Shown here: positions 54,115 to 63,828 of the stretch, in pieces
How the letters are laid out: the number at the start of each line of letters is the position of its first letter
How positions within the stretch are numbered: the stretch's first letter is position 1
The notes under the pieces: generated by a model
The model's input: only the letters and a program-made list of their open reading frames with translations
Told to the model about the DNA's origin: nothing
Databases searched by the model: none
Assembly (NCBI GenBank): GCA_031555315.1
Contig: JAVBUO010000013.1
Coordinates: 1-64,000 of the forward strand
From: JAVBJV01 sp031555315
Lineage (GTDB): Bacteria; Pseudomonadota; Alphaproteobacteria; Acetobacterales; Acetobacteraceae
DNA length: 64,000 nt
Direction of reading: 5' to 3'
Translations under genes and position numbers: made by a program

Positions 54115-56355
54115 CTAGAGCGCGGAGAACCCAAGTTCACCGACAGTTTTGAATACTAGGCGGAATAATAAGGAAGTGTCACCACGCCCGTCATCAACTT
54201 CTGTAAAGCGGCGCTGGTAACGAATGTCAAAGATAAAGCATTCGTCTTCGTAGCCGGCCGAAAAAGCGCTCGAGACCATATGCTCGGTTTCGAGGTCGCG
54301 CCGCGCGAACGCGCCGAAACGCCAGCGGCCGATACGGCTGTTGAAGCCCACGCCGATCTCGTTTCTTTCCTGAGTGGGGGTCAGGTAAGGCGAGGCCGCC
54401 GTCATCAGATAGCCGACATTGACCCGGAATTCGGGCACGCCGAACCCGACCACCGTATCCATCAGGCGATTGTCCCAAGTTTCGGAGTCGAAACGGGCGC
54501 GCCATGTCAGGTCCAGCCAGTCGGTGGGCATGAAAGTAACGCGGGAGACGACGTCGCTGGCGTTGTTTTCCAGCCCCGAGCCGACGGCGAAGGTGGCGTC
54601 GCTGTGGGCGCGCCAGCTCTGCCCGATCAACCCGTCGAGTGCCATGTTGTTCCAGTACCAGGCGCCATGCAGCGCATAGTTGGCGCGGAACCCGCCTTCC
54701 AGACGGTCCTGTCCGGGGAATTTGTTGAACCCGAACAGGTTGGCGTCGGTGAATTCCAGATCCAGGCTGTCTTCGTTCGGGGTCCGCACCTGGCTGCCGG
54801 TGTTCGGACCGGCGACCAGCTGGACCATCGGCTCGATCAGCTGGCTGCCCATCGACTCCGAATGCCGGATCATCGGCAGCCGCCAGTCATAGGCAACCTG
54901 CGGATGCAGGCGCGCCGTGGTGGCGGAATTGTAAGGTGAATTGTTCGGCGTTCTTTCGAGGTCGGTCGCGTAATAGGCCAGGAGGTCGATATTGCCCGAG
55001 ATCGTCATCTGCTCGCCGAACATGCCGGTCAGCGGGTATTGGTAATTGACCCGGCTGCTCAGGCGGCGCGTGTCGGTGCCGGATTCGCGCAGGACCGAAA
55101 AGAACCCGGCATCCATGCCCAGCCGGCCGCCCCAACTGGGGGCGTTGTCCGAACTGATCGTCAGGCGCGGCAGCACGAAGGGGATCTTGCCGGTATCGTC
55201 GGATTCGCGCAGCCCCTGGTAGATGCGCGAATCCAGCCGCGCATAGGTGCCCGAAATCCCTGCGATCCCAAACCCTTCGCCGTAGAGCTGCGAGGTCAGC
55301 AGGCGGATGTCCGCCCCCGTATTGACCCCGGCGCCGCGGTCGGTGATCCGGTAACGGTTCAGATACTGGTCGTCGCTGGCGCGGTTCAGGTCGAAGCCCC
55401 AGCGCCATGTGTCGTCGTAGTTGAAACGCCCGCGCGAGAAGATATGGCCTTTGAACTCGTCCTCGTCCTGATCGAAGGTTCCGGACCCCTGGGCGGTGAA
55501 CATGCCGGAATTGAAGCGCCGGCGGTATTCCAGCCCGAGCGACGGCAGTGCATCGGCGGCGATCAGCGGCGTGACGGTCACATCGGACTGATCGTCCAGC
55601 ACCCAGTAGTACGGGATGCGCACGAAGGGGCCGAGAAAGGTGCTGGTGCCGTATGTCGGGACCAGCAGGCCGCTCTGGCGCTGGACCGAGGGATCGGCGT
55701 GCCAGAAGGTGGGTACGTAGAGGACCGGGATCCCCATCATGTCGAGCGTGACATCGTGATAGGTGATGGTCCGGCTGGCGGCGTCGTGTGTCGCGGTGTC
55801 GGCGCGGATCTGCCATAGCGGCGCGCGCATCGGGTCGTCCTGGCACGCGTTGCAGGCGGAATAGACCAGCCGCGACATTTCCGACGTCGCGCCATTGTTG
55901 CTGCGCCGTATGCCGTTGGCGGCGATGCGGCCGTTATTGGCGAGAAGGCCGCGCAGATTGGTCAGCACGCCTTCCTTCATCTGGTCGGTCAGCTCGGCGG
56001 AATCGGCGAACAGGATCTGTCCGTCGGGTTCCATCAGCGTGATGTGTCCGTTGGCGGTCATCACGCCGGTATTGGTGTTGTAGGTCATCGAATCCGCGCG
56101 CAGGATCCGCTGGCCCTGCCAGGCCTGGATGTTGCCGGTGGCGGTGATGATGCCGGTTTCGCGGTTGTGATTGACCTGATTGGCGGTGAAATAGACCGGT
56201 TCGTCCTGCGACGCGCCCGGCGCGGATGACGAGAACCGCAATTGCGCCTGTGCGGAATCGACCGGCACCCCAGCGAGCGCTACCGCGATAATCCCAACTG
56301 AATGCCAGAAACGGAAGCGCACGAAAGAACCAACCACCCCAGGAAACAACGCCAC
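54115..56355 (-). CDS. lptD: LPS assembly outer membrane protein
   Basis: 746 residues. Signal peptide about 1-38. OstA/LptA-like N-domain (DEPVYFTANQVNHNRETGIITATGN), then a large beta-barrel from about residue 190. A CNAC pair near residue 168 and a late cysteine in DECFIFDIRYQRRF are candidates for the disulfides needed in LptD. It inserts LPS in the outer leaflet. Probable start is GTG 56355 with AAGG upstream; an ATG is not available nearby. Confidence 0.9.
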   Translation of the reverse strand: MALFPGVVGSFVRFRFWHSVGIIAVALAGVPVDSAQAQLRFSSSAPGASQDEPVYFTANQVNHNRETGIITATGNIQAWQGQRILRADSMTYNTNTGVMTANGHITLMEPDGQILFADSAELTDQMKEGVLTNLRGLLANNGRIAANGIRRSNNGATSEMSRLVYSACNACQDDPMRAPLWQIRADTATHDAASRTITYHDVTLDMMGIPVLYVPTFWHADPSVQRQSGLLVPTYGTSTFLGPFVRIPYYWVLDDQSDVTVTPLIAADALPSLGLEYRRRFNSGMFTAQGSGTFDQDEDEFKGHIFSRGRFNYDDTWRWGFDLNRASDDQYLNRYRITDRGAGVNTGADIRLLTSQLYGEGFGIAGISGTYARLDSRIYQGLRESDDTGKIPFVLPRLTISSDNAPSWGGRLGMDAGFFSVLRESGTDTRRLSSRVNYQYPLTGMFGEQMTISGNIDLLAYYATDLERTPNNSPYNSATTARLHPQVAYDWRLPMIRHSESMGSQLIEPMVQLVAGPNTGSQVRTPNEDSLDLEFTDANLFGFNKFPGQDRLEGGFRANYALHGAWYWNNMALDGLIGQSWRAHSDATFAVGSGLENNASDVVSRVTFMPTDWLDLTWRARFDSETWDNRLMDTVVGFGVPEFRVNVGYLMTAASPYLTPTQERNEIGVGFNSRIGRWRFGAFARRDLETEHMVSSAFSAGYEDECFIFDIRYQRRFTEVDDGRGDTSLLFRLVFKTVGELGFSAL

Positions 56356-56540
56356 GCAGCCTTAAGCCAGTAAAACCCGTCTGTAACGGGGCTCAAATCC
56401 GGTCCGCATATTGCGGGAAAACGCCGCGGAAGTCCATCGAGCACGTTCAGATCATTAGCGTTTTTTGCACTAAAAAGACGGGGCGGCGCTGATATAAATC
56501 AGGCTGTCACGATTTTTCGGCGGCTTGTGCCTATGAAGCC

Positions 56541-57653
56541 TCAACCATCCTCGAGATGCAACAGAAGCGCAACGGCCAGCAGGAAGCCGGCGCCCACTGG
56601 CGCCCAGGCGGCCAGCGGCACGGGCAGGCCGCCGGATTGTCCGAATTCGTTGGCGATCTTGGTGATGATGAACAATGCGAACCCGGCGGCAATCCCGCTG
56701 CCGATCATCTTCATTACACCACCGCGCCGGCTGGTGCGCATGGAAAATCCGGCCGCAACCAGCGCCATCACGCCGGCCAGCAGCGGCAGGGCCAGCAGCG
56801 CCTGCAGATGCAGCCGGTGGCGGATGGACGAGAAGCCGGATGTATTCAGAAGCGAAATAAAGCCGGGCAGTTTCCAGACCGACAGCGTATCCGGCGAGGC
56901 GAAGCTCTCCTGCACGCGATCGGTGGTCAGGTCGGTCGGCAGATCGATCGTCTGCGGCGCAGACGGCGTGCGGTCGGGCAGGATCTCGCGTGCGTCGGTC
57001 AGCCGCCAGAAGCCGTGCTGGAGTTCGGCGCGTGGCGCTTCGATACGGCTGAGGAACCGGTCTTCGGCATCCAGCCTGAAGATGCTGACACCGGCCAGTT
57101 CGAGTTTCATCTGGCGCAGCGAGACGTTGTTGGCATGCAGGATGACGATGCCGGGCGGGTCCAGCGTGCGATCGATCTGGCGCAGCCATAATTGTCCGCC
57201 GGTCAGCGACATCGGACCGGCGGCCGTGCGCAGGTAGATGTTTTCCAGTTGTTCGGCGCGCGCCTTCATGATCGACGACAGCGGCGACAGCGCGAAGGTG
57301 GCGGTCGCGCCCAGCAGCACGGCGATCATGACCGGCGCCATCAGGATCTGCCAGATCGACAGGCCGGTGGCGCGCGAGACCACCAGTTCGGACGACCGCG
57401 CCAGCCGCCAGAACGCCAGAATGCCGCCCAGCAGGATGCCGAACGGCAGGATCTCCATGACGATGAACGGGATTCTCAGCCCTGCGATGCTGGCCAGGGT
57501 GGCGAAGCCGACATGCGTTCTGGTGGCGGCGCGGCGCAGCAGTTCGATGAAGTCGAACATCGACACCAGCAGCATCAGGCCGGCGATCAGCGACAGGACC
57601 GAGACGAGGAAGACCCGCCCGACGTAGAACGACAGGGTTGGCGTGGCGATCAT
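56541..57653 (-). CDS. lptG: LPS export ABC transporter permease
   Basis: 370 residues. YjgP/YjgQ family: N-terminal helices (about 10-35, 55-80, 95-120), a periplasmic jellyroll (about 140-270) and three C-terminal helices. LARSSELVVSRATGLSIWQIL is the coupling region. Works with LptF and the ATPase LptB to move LPS. Start overlaps the lptF stop by 4 bases. Confidence 0.9.
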   Translation of the reverse strand: MIATPTLSFYVGRVFLVSVLSLIAGLMLLVSMFDFIELLRRAATRTHVGFATLASIAGLRIPFIVMEILPFGILLGGILAFWRLARSSELVVSRATGLSIWQILMAPVMIAVLLGATATFALSPLSSIMKARAEQLENIYLRTAAGPMSLTGGQLWLRQIDRTLDPPGIVILHANNVSLRQMKLELAGVSIFRLDAEDRFLSRIEAPRAELQHGFWRLTDAREILPDRTPSAPQTIDLPTDLTTDRVQESFASPDTLSVWKLPGFISLLNTSGFSSIRHRLHLQALLALPLLAGVMALVAAGFSMRTSRRGGVMKMIGSGIAAGFALFIITKIANEFGQSGGLPVPLAAWAPVGAGFLLAVALLLHLEDG

Positions 57654-58780
57654 GTCGCGGCCTCTGTCCGTGTGGCGGCTGCCGGAGGATGCCCTTTGGC
57701 GGTTGGCCGGAACAGGATCCATGTACAGACGAGTCCGGGCAGGATCGCGTGTGCCCAGATCAGCGGGATGGCGACGTTCTGCCGGGCGGCGATGTTATTG
57801 ATCGCCAGCCCCAGCGCCAGCAGGGAGACCAGCCCCAGAATGCCGACCAGCAGCCGCCCGCTGCCGCCGTGACGGCGAAAACCGCCGGTCAGGATCACGG
57901 TCAGGGCCAGCATGGCATACGAAAACGTCGACAGCGGCCCCGACATGCGCTGGTGTGCCTCGGCCCGCCATTTCGGCAGGTCGCGCGGGTTGATGCGTTC
58001 GTTGGGATCGGGGTGCAGCAGTTCGCTGATCGACCGTTCCTGGGAATCACGATAGCGGGTTTCCTCGAGCCGGCGCCCCTGCGCCAGATCCAGCGAATTG
58101 GCGGCGAAGCTCAGCACGTTCAGACGGCCGGTGGTGCGGTCCATCTGCTGGCGGCTGCCGTTCAGCAGCGTGATGCGCGGTCCGGCAGGCGTCGTGGTGA
58201 TGGCGCCCGATTCCGCCAGAATGGTCGCGGGATTGTCGCGCACGCGCGCGTCGTGGATCAGCAGTCCGTGCAGGGTGCCGTCCTGATTACGCTTGCGGAC
58301 GTAAACCGTCAGGTCGTCGGTGACCGGGGTGAAAACGCCGTCCTGCAGCAAGATGGCCGCCATGCGGTTGCGCAGCTCGAACTGGAATTCCCGGAAAGCG
58401 CCGTAGGACCACGGCACGATGTAGATCTGCAGCAAGAACCCGAGGCCGACCACGCAGCTGGCCAGCACCAGAACGGGCCGCGCCATGCCGGCGTTGGAGA
58501 TGCCGGCGGCGCGCATCACCACCAGTTCACGGTCGCTGGCCAGGCGCTGGTAGATGAACAGCACGACGACGAAGGTGGTGATCGGCAGGATCACCGCGAC
58601 GAAGCGCGGGATCATCAGACTGGTCAATTGAATGAAGATGGCGAAGGACAGACCGCGGTTGACCACCAGTTCCACGAACCGCAGCGACTGGGTCAGCCAG
58701 ATCAGCAGCGCCAGCCCGCCGGTCACGGCGATCAGCGCAAAACCCAGCTGGCGGAAAACATAGCGGTCAAGCCCGGTCAT
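57650..58780 (-). CDS. lptF: LPS export ABC transporter permease
   Basis: 376 residues, the same family layout as LptG: helices at 13-35, 50-75 and 95-120, a periplasmic domain, and three terminal helices. The coupling motif is LASDRELVVMRAAGISNAGMARP. First gene of the lptF-lptG-lptD-surA-rsmA block. ATG 58780 lies about 90 bases after the SDR gene's stop. Confidence 0.9.
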   Translation of the reverse strand: MTGLDRYVFRQLGFALIAVTGGLALLIWLTQSLRFVELVVNRGLSFAIFIQLTSLMIPRFVAVILPITTFVVVLFIYQRLASDRELVVMRAAGISNAGMARPVLVLASCVVGLGFLLQIYIVPWSYGAFREFQFELRNRMAAILLQDGVFTPVTDDLTVYVRKRNQDGTLHGLLIHDARVRDNPATILAESGAITTTPAGPRITLLNGSRQQMDRTTGRLNVLSFAANSLDLAQGRRLEETRYRDSQERSISELLHPDPNERINPRDLPKWRAEAHQRMSGPLSTFSYAMLALTVILTGGFRRHGGSGRLLVGILGLVSLLALGLAINNIAARQNVAIPLIWAHAILPGLVCTWILFRPTAKGHPPAAATRTEAAT

Positions 58781-58868
58781 CAGAGGTCCTTAGCTGCCTC
58801 GGCCCATTCTGTTCTTCTGGGTATCGAGTAGAGCCTCCGGCGGCAAGAGTCGAATGTCGGCAAGACTG

Positions 58869-59573
58869 TCAGGATACAATCTGCCCATGCCGGGTCTCGC
58901 TGGGCAGGCACAGATCGGCCAGCGCCGGGGCGACGTCGTGCGGCTGGCGCAGTGTGGCCGGGTCTTCGCCCGGCATCGCCATGCTGCGCAGCTGCGAGGC
59001 GACCGGCCCCGGGTCGAACAGGTTGACGCGGACCGGTGTCGTCGCCAGTTCCAGCGCCCAGGTCCGGACCAGATGGTCGAGCGCCGCCTTGCTGGCGCCG
59101 TATAGCCCCCAATAGGCCTTCGGATGCACCGCCAGATCGGTGGTCGGGAAGACCGCGCGCCCGGCTTCCGCGCGGCGCAGCAGCGGTTCGGCGGTGCGGA
59201 TCAGCCGCCAGGCGGCCGTTAGGTTGACGGCCATCACTTCGGTCCAGTCGCGCGGCTGGATGTGGCCGACGGGGCTTAACTGGCCCAGCAGGCCGGCGGC
59301 GTGGACCAGAATATCAAGCCTGCCGAAGCGTTCGTAGATCGACGGGCCGAGCGGGTCGATCTTGTCGTCCTGGCGCAGGTCGAACGGCACCAGCGTGGCG
59401 GCGGCGCCCAAGGCGCGGATGCGGTCGTCGGTTTCTTCGAGGCCACCCTGGGTGCGGGCCAGCAGAACGACATGTGCGCCGCGTTTCGCCAGTTCGATGG
59501 CGGTGGCGGCGCCGATCCCGCGCGATGCGCCGGTGACCAGCGCGATCCGGCCGGCAAGTGGTTTTTCGTTCAA
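58869..59573 (-). CDS. Short-chain dehydrogenase/reductase next to purF
   Basis: 234 residues. TGASRGIG at 14-21, VHAAG motif (LDILVHAAGLLGQ), catalytic YGASK. The probable start is TTG 59573, 10 bases after the purF stop. An SDR following purF is a common arrangement in alphaproteobacteria; function unknown. Confidence 0.85.
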   Translation of the reverse strand: MNEKPLAGRIALVTGASRGIGAATAIELAKRGAHVVLLARTQGGLEETDDRIRALGAAATLVPFDLRQDDKIDPLGPSIYERFGRLDILVHAAGLLGQLSPVGHIQPRDWTEVMAVNLTAAWRLIRTAEPLLRRAEAGRAVFPTTDLAVHPKAYWGLYGASKAALDHLVRTWALELATTPVRVNLFDPGPVASQLRSMAMPGEDPATLRQPHDVAPALADLCLPSETRHGQIVS

Positions 59574-59582
59574 GCGCTTTAC

Positions 59583-61064
59583 TCAGAATGTTTCGGTCAG
59601 CAGGGTCAACTGACGGGTTTCGGTATCGGTGTCGGCCATATCGGTCAGCGGGATCGGGTAATCGCCGGTGAAGCAGGCGTCGCAGAAATGCGGGTTCCTG
59701 GCGTCACGCCCGGGTTTTTTCAGCGCGCGGTACAGCCCGTCCATGGAAATAAAGGCCAGACTGTCGGTGCCGATCAGCGCGTTCATTTCGGCGACGCTGT
59801 GCTTGGCGGCCAGCAGCTTGCTGCGTTCGGGCGTGTCGATGCCGTAGAAACACGAATGCGTGGTCGGCGGCGAGGAAATGCGCATATGAACTTCCTTCGC
59901 ACCCGCCTGACGGATCATCTCGACGATTTTGCGGCTGGTGGTGCCGCGCACGATGGAATCGTCGACCAGCACGACGCGTTTGCCTTCGATGACCGCGCGG
60001 TTCGCCGAATGTTTCAGCTTCACGCCCAGATGGCGGATCTGGTCGGTCGGTTCGATGAAGGTGCGGCCGACGTAATGGTTGCGGATGATGCCGAGTTCGA
60101 ACGGCACGCCGCTTTCCGCCGCATAGCCCATCGCCGCCGGAACGCCGGAATCCGGCACCGGCACGATCACATCGGCCTCGACATGGCTTTCACGCGCCAG
60201 TTCCGCGCCGATCGCCTTGCGTGCCTCGTAGACGTGGGTGCCTTCCATCACGCTGTCGGGGCGGGCGAAGTAGATGTATTCGAAAATGCAGAACCGGCTG
60301 GGCTGGTTGCCGAACGGCTTGATGCTCTGCACGCCCGCTTCGGTGATGACGACGATCTCGCCCGGTTCGATGTCGCGCACGAATTCCGCGCCGATGATGT
60401 CCAGCGCGCAGGTTTCGCTGGCCAGTACCCAGCCAGAGCCCAGCCTGCCGAGGATCAGCGGGCGCACACCGTTCGGGTCGCGGCAACCGATCAACGCGCT
60501 GTCGGTCAGCGCGACCAGTGAATAGGCGCCCTGCACCTGTTTCATCGCGTCGATCAGCCGGTCCAGCACGGTGGAATACAGGCTGATGGCGATCAGGTGA
60601 ATGAACACCTCGCTGTCGACCGTGGACTGGAACAGGCAGCCGCGCTTCACCAGCTGGCGGCGCAGCGTGGCGGCGTTGGTCAGGTTGCCGTTATGGCCCA
60701 CGGCCAGCCCGCCGAACGCAAAATCGGCATAAAGCGGCTGCACGTTGCGCAGTATGGTCTCGCCCGATGTCGCATAGCGGTTGTGGCCGATCGCCATGCT
60801 GCCGGGCAGGCCGGCGATGGTCTTCGCGTCGCTGAAATTGTCTCCCACCAGTCCCAGGCCGCGATGCGAGTAAAACCGCGCGCCGTCGTGCGAGACGATA
60901 CCGGTGGCCTCCTGACCGCGGTGCTGCAGCGCATGCAGCCCCAGCGCGGTGACGGCCGTGGCATCCGGCGTGCCGAACACGCCGAGGACGCCGCATTCTT
61001 CGTGAAGTGTATCATCTTCATAAAGCGTATCGTCATCCCACGGGTGTGCGGGTGATGTCATCAT
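59583..61064 (-). CDS. purF: Amidophosphoribosyltransferase
   Basis: 493 residues, standard length. Short propeptide before the nucleophile C24 (HEECGVLGVFG), which must be exposed by processing. Glutaminase motif GHNRYATSG; PRPP site VVLVDDSIVRGTTSRKIVEM. Catalyses the first step of purine synthesis. Tandem ATGs at 61064/61061 are preceded by GAGGAG. Confidence 0.93.
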   Translation of the reverse strand: MMTSPAHPWDDDTLYEDDTLHEECGVLGVFGTPDATAVTALGLHALQHRGQEATGIVSHDGARFYSHRGLGLVGDNFSDAKTIAGLPGSMAIGHNRYATSGETILRNVQPLYADFAFGGLAVGHNGNLTNAATLRRQLVKRGCLFQSTVDSEVFIHLIAISLYSTVLDRLIDAMKQVQGAYSLVALTDSALIGCRDPNGVRPLILGRLGSGWVLASETCALDIIGAEFVRDIEPGEIVVITEAGVQSIKPFGNQPSRFCIFEYIYFARPDSVMEGTHVYEARKAIGAELARESHVEADVIVPVPDSGVPAAMGYAAESGVPFELGIIRNHYVGRTFIEPTDQIRHLGVKLKHSANRAVIEGKRVVLVDDSIVRGTTSRKIVEMIRQAGAKEVHMRISSPPTTHSCFYGIDTPERSKLLAAKHSVAEMNALIGTDSLAFISMDGLYRALKKPGRDARNPHFCDACFTGDYPIPLTDMADTDTETRQLTLLTETF

Positions 61065-61073
61065 GGAGACTCC

Positions 61074-61628
61074 TCAGCGGGGACCTGGGGGAATACTCAG
61101 CAGTTCGGACGATGTCGGCGCCGGAGAATCGGGCAGTGCGGCGACGGGTGGCTGCATGCCGGGCGGCAGCAGTCCGACCAGATATTCGGCACCCTGGTGG
61201 ATGACCGGCAGAGAGCGTGCGGTGCGGGCGGGTTCCGGCCATTGTTCGATCTTGGTGACGGCGCCGGCCGCGACGAACAGCGCGATGACCAGCACGGCAC
61301 CGCGCGCCAGACCGAAGAGCAGCCCCAGCGAACGGTCGACACCGCCTAGCGCGGAATGGCGGATGGTTTCGCCGATCAGGCGCGAGATCAGTGCAAATAC
61401 GATCAGCGCGACCAGAAAGACGACGCCCATCGCGGCATACTGGGTCAGCTCGCCCAGATTGACCCACTGTATCAGATACGGCTCGACCAGGTGATGCCCG
61501 TAAACCGCCGCCGCCGCCGCGCCGAGCCAGGCACCGATCCCCAGAATTTCGCTGACCACGCCGCGCATCAGCGCAAGCACACCGGAGAGCAGGATGACAC
61601 CCAGAACGGCAAGATCTACCCAAGTCAT
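61074..61628 (-). CDS. cvpA: CvpA family membrane protein
   Basis: 184 residues, four predicted membrane helices with VLALMRGVVSEILGIGAWLGA, typical of CvpA, and a proline-rich C-terminal tail. The family is linked to envelope maintenance and colicin V production. AAGGA precedes the ATG at 61628. Located 9 bases upstream of purF, as in many proteobacteria. Confidence 0.88.
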   Translation of the reverse strand: MTWVDLAVLGVILLSGVLALMRGVVSEILGIGAWLGAAAAAVYGHHLVEPYLIQWVNLGELTQYAAMGVVFLVALIVFALISRLIGETIRHSALGGVDRSLGLLFGLARGAVLVIALFVAAGAVTKIEQWPEPARTARSLPVIHQGAEYLVGLLPPGMQPPVAALPDSPAPTSSELLSIPPGPR

Positions 61629-61720
61629 AACAATTCCTTCACGCCGCGTTTGCGGGGACATATAGAGCGATTTCCACTTGCGAGGAAACACCTGACTAGG
61701 AATTGCCGCGAGCAAACTCT

Positions 61721-63118
61721 TCAACGTCCGGTTTTGCGTTTTTGTTCCGGTACGAATTGTGCCACGAGATCGGCCAGATGGCCAATTTCCAGTATGTTCA
61801 ATCCTTCGGGCGGTATCAGCGGACGATTACCGCGCGCGATGCGCCGCGGCAGGCTGGCGGCCGAAAAACCCAGCTTGGCAGCCTCTTTCAGCCGGGTCTC
61901 GCTGTGTGCGACCTGGCGGATCTCGCCCGACAGACCGACCTCGCCGAAATAAACGCTGCCCGGGTTGGTCGGTATGTCGGTGGCGGCCGAGATCAGTGCC
62001 GCGGCCACCGCAAGATCGGCGGCAGGCTCCGACACGCGCAGCCCGCCCGCGATGTTGAGGTAAACATCATGCGGCCCCAGTGCGAGGCCGCAACGGTTGT
62101 CGAGTACCGCCAGCAGCATCGACAGCCGCCCGCTGTCCCAGCCGATCACCGAACGCCGCGGCGATCCGCCGGCATTGGGGGACAGCAGCGCCTGCACTTC
62201 GAGCAGTACCGGGCGCGTGCCCTCCATCCCCGCGAACACCGCATTGCCCGAGACGTTGCCGCGCCGTTCGGCCAGAAACAGGGCGGACGGGTTGGGCACC
62301 TCGACCAGGCCGCGTTCGGTCATCTCGAACACGCCGATCTCGTCGGTGGCGCCGAAACGGTTTTTCACGGCGCGCAGGATACGGAACTGGTGGCCGCGAT
62401 CGCCTTCGAAATAGAGGACGGTGTCGACCATGTGTTCCAGCACGCGCGGTCCGGCCAGCGCGCCTTCCTTGGTGACGTGCCCGACCAGCACCAGCGCGAA
62501 GCCGCGCGCCTTGGCCATGCGGATCAGTTCCGACGAACAGGCGCGCACCTGCGCGACCGTGCCCGGTGCGGATTCCAGCCCTTCCAGCCACATGGTCTGA
62601 ATCGAATCGATGATCACCAGCCCGGCGTTTTCGTGTTCCAGACTGGCGGTGATGTCGCGCAGGTTGCCGGTCGCCGCCAGTTGCAGCGGTGCTTCGCTCA
62701 GGCCCAGACGCTCGGCGCGCATGCGCACCTGATCCACCGCTTCCTCACCTGAAATATACAGCACCCGGCTGCCTGCGCGCGCCCGTGCTGCGGCGGCCTG
62801 CAGCAGGATGGTCGATTTGCCGATCCCAGGGTCGCCGCCGACCAGCACGACCGAGGCCGTCACCAGCCCGCCGCCCAGCACGCGGTCCAGCTCGGCGATG
62901 CCGGTCGGGGCGCGCGGTGGTGGTTTCGTCTCGCCTTTCAGGCCCGCGAATGCGATCCGCCGTCCGCCCACCGCCTTGCTGGCGACACCGGACGGCCGCG
63001 CGACGGGGGCTTCTTCGACCATCGTGTTCCATTCGCCGCAGCTTTCGCACTTTCCTGCCCATTTCGGGGTTACGGCGCCACAGGCCTGGCAGACGAAGCG
63101 GGCAGCGGTGCGGGCCAT
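61721..63118 (-). CDS. radA: DNA repair protein RadA
   Basis: 465 residues. N-terminal zinc finger C10-C13-C24-C27 with KWAGKCESCGEWNTM. Walker A GGDPGIGKST at 94-103. KNRFG motif in VKNRFGATDEIGVFEM. C-terminal Lon-like domain (LALGPHDVYLNIAGGLRV). It processes recombination intermediates. Its ATG overlaps the RES toxin stop (TAATG), so it is translationally coupled to the toxin gene. Confidence 0.93.
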   Translation of the reverse strand: MARTAARFVCQACGAVTPKWAGKCESCGEWNTMVEEAPVARPSGVASKAVGGRRIAFAGLKGETKPPPRAPTGIAELDRVLGGGLVTASVVLVGGDPGIGKSTILLQAAAARARAGSRVLYISGEEAVDQVRMRAERLGLSEAPLQLAATGNLRDITASLEHENAGLVIIDSIQTMWLEGLESAPGTVAQVRACSSELIRMAKARGFALVLVGHVTKEGALAGPRVLEHMVDTVLYFEGDRGHQFRILRAVKNRFGATDEIGVFEMTERGLVEVPNPSALFLAERRGNVSGNAVFAGMEGTRPVLLEVQALLSPNAGGSPRRSVIGWDSGRLSMLLAVLDNRCGLALGPHDVYLNIAGGLRVSEPAADLAVAAALISAATDIPTNPGSVYFGEVGLSGEIRQVAHSETRLKEAAKLGFSAASLPRRIARGNRPLIPPEGLNILEIGHLADLVAQFVPEQKRKTGR

Positions 63119-63828
63119 TACGGTTCTTTCCTGTCGAAGATGGTTTCCACCGTCGGAGTCGGCGATCCAGTCCAGCGCAGGCGAATACCGTCGCCCAGAG
63201 TGACCGACTGCACCACCTGTGGCCAGAGTGCTGCGATGCAGAACCCCGCCGGGTCGTGCCGGGACGGATAGATGATGCCGTTGTGCCCCAGTTCGCGCAC
63301 CCATTCAGCCAGCCTGTTGCCGGCGGGATAAGCCACATTGGTATTGGTGCCGAGGCAGTCCAGACCGCGCGGCGCGCGGCGCAGATCGACGAAATTTCCG
63401 GCCATGCTGGCAAACATTTCCGTATACGCGACGGTGGCGTTGAAGTCGTCCACGTTGGCCAGTTCGCGCGTCATGTGAAAGCCGGCCTCGGCGATGCAGG
63501 TGCGGGTTTCCAGCGCCGCATACCATGCGCCGCGCCCCGGACCGCTGAAGCGGTTGAGGTCGCGTGGCCGCCAATACGTGAACGCGGCGTTGATGAAAGC
63601 GGCATGTGCCGGCCCGGCTGCCAGTTCGCTGCGCGCCAGACGTTCCGACCCGCTGCGCATCGCAAGCAACCGGCCGCTGGTCGCACTTTCGATCTCGGCC
63701 AGATCGGCCAACTGTTCGGCGGACACCAGCTTCAACAGGACCGGGGCGCGCGGCTGCGCGGTGGCGGCCAGCCGCACGGTGCGGGCCAGCGCGGCGCGGA
63801 TAACGGGGAAGGGTAGGGATGCGGCCAT
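63118..63828 (-). CDS. RES domain toxin
   Basis: 236 residues. The central RES-type stretch is NRFSGPGRGAWYAALETRTCIAEAGFH (about 92-118), containing R/E/S-type residues typical of NAD-degrading RES toxins. LGTNTNVAYPAGNRLAEWV and GHNGIIYPSRHDPAGFCIAAL follow. It lies directly downstream of the MbcA/ParS-like gene, and one base overlaps radA. Confidence 0.85.
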   Translation of the reverse strand: MAASLPFPVIRAALARTVRLAATAQPRAPVLLKLVSAEQLADLAEIESATSGRLLAMRSGSERLARSELAAGPAHAAFINAAFTYWRPRDLNRFSGPGRGAWYAALETRTCIAEAGFHMTRELANVDDFNATVAYTEMFASMAGNFVDLRRAPRGLDCLGTNTNVAYPAGNRLAEWVRELGHNGIIYPSRHDPAGFCIAALWPQVVQSVTLGDGIRLRWTGSPTPTVETIFDRKEP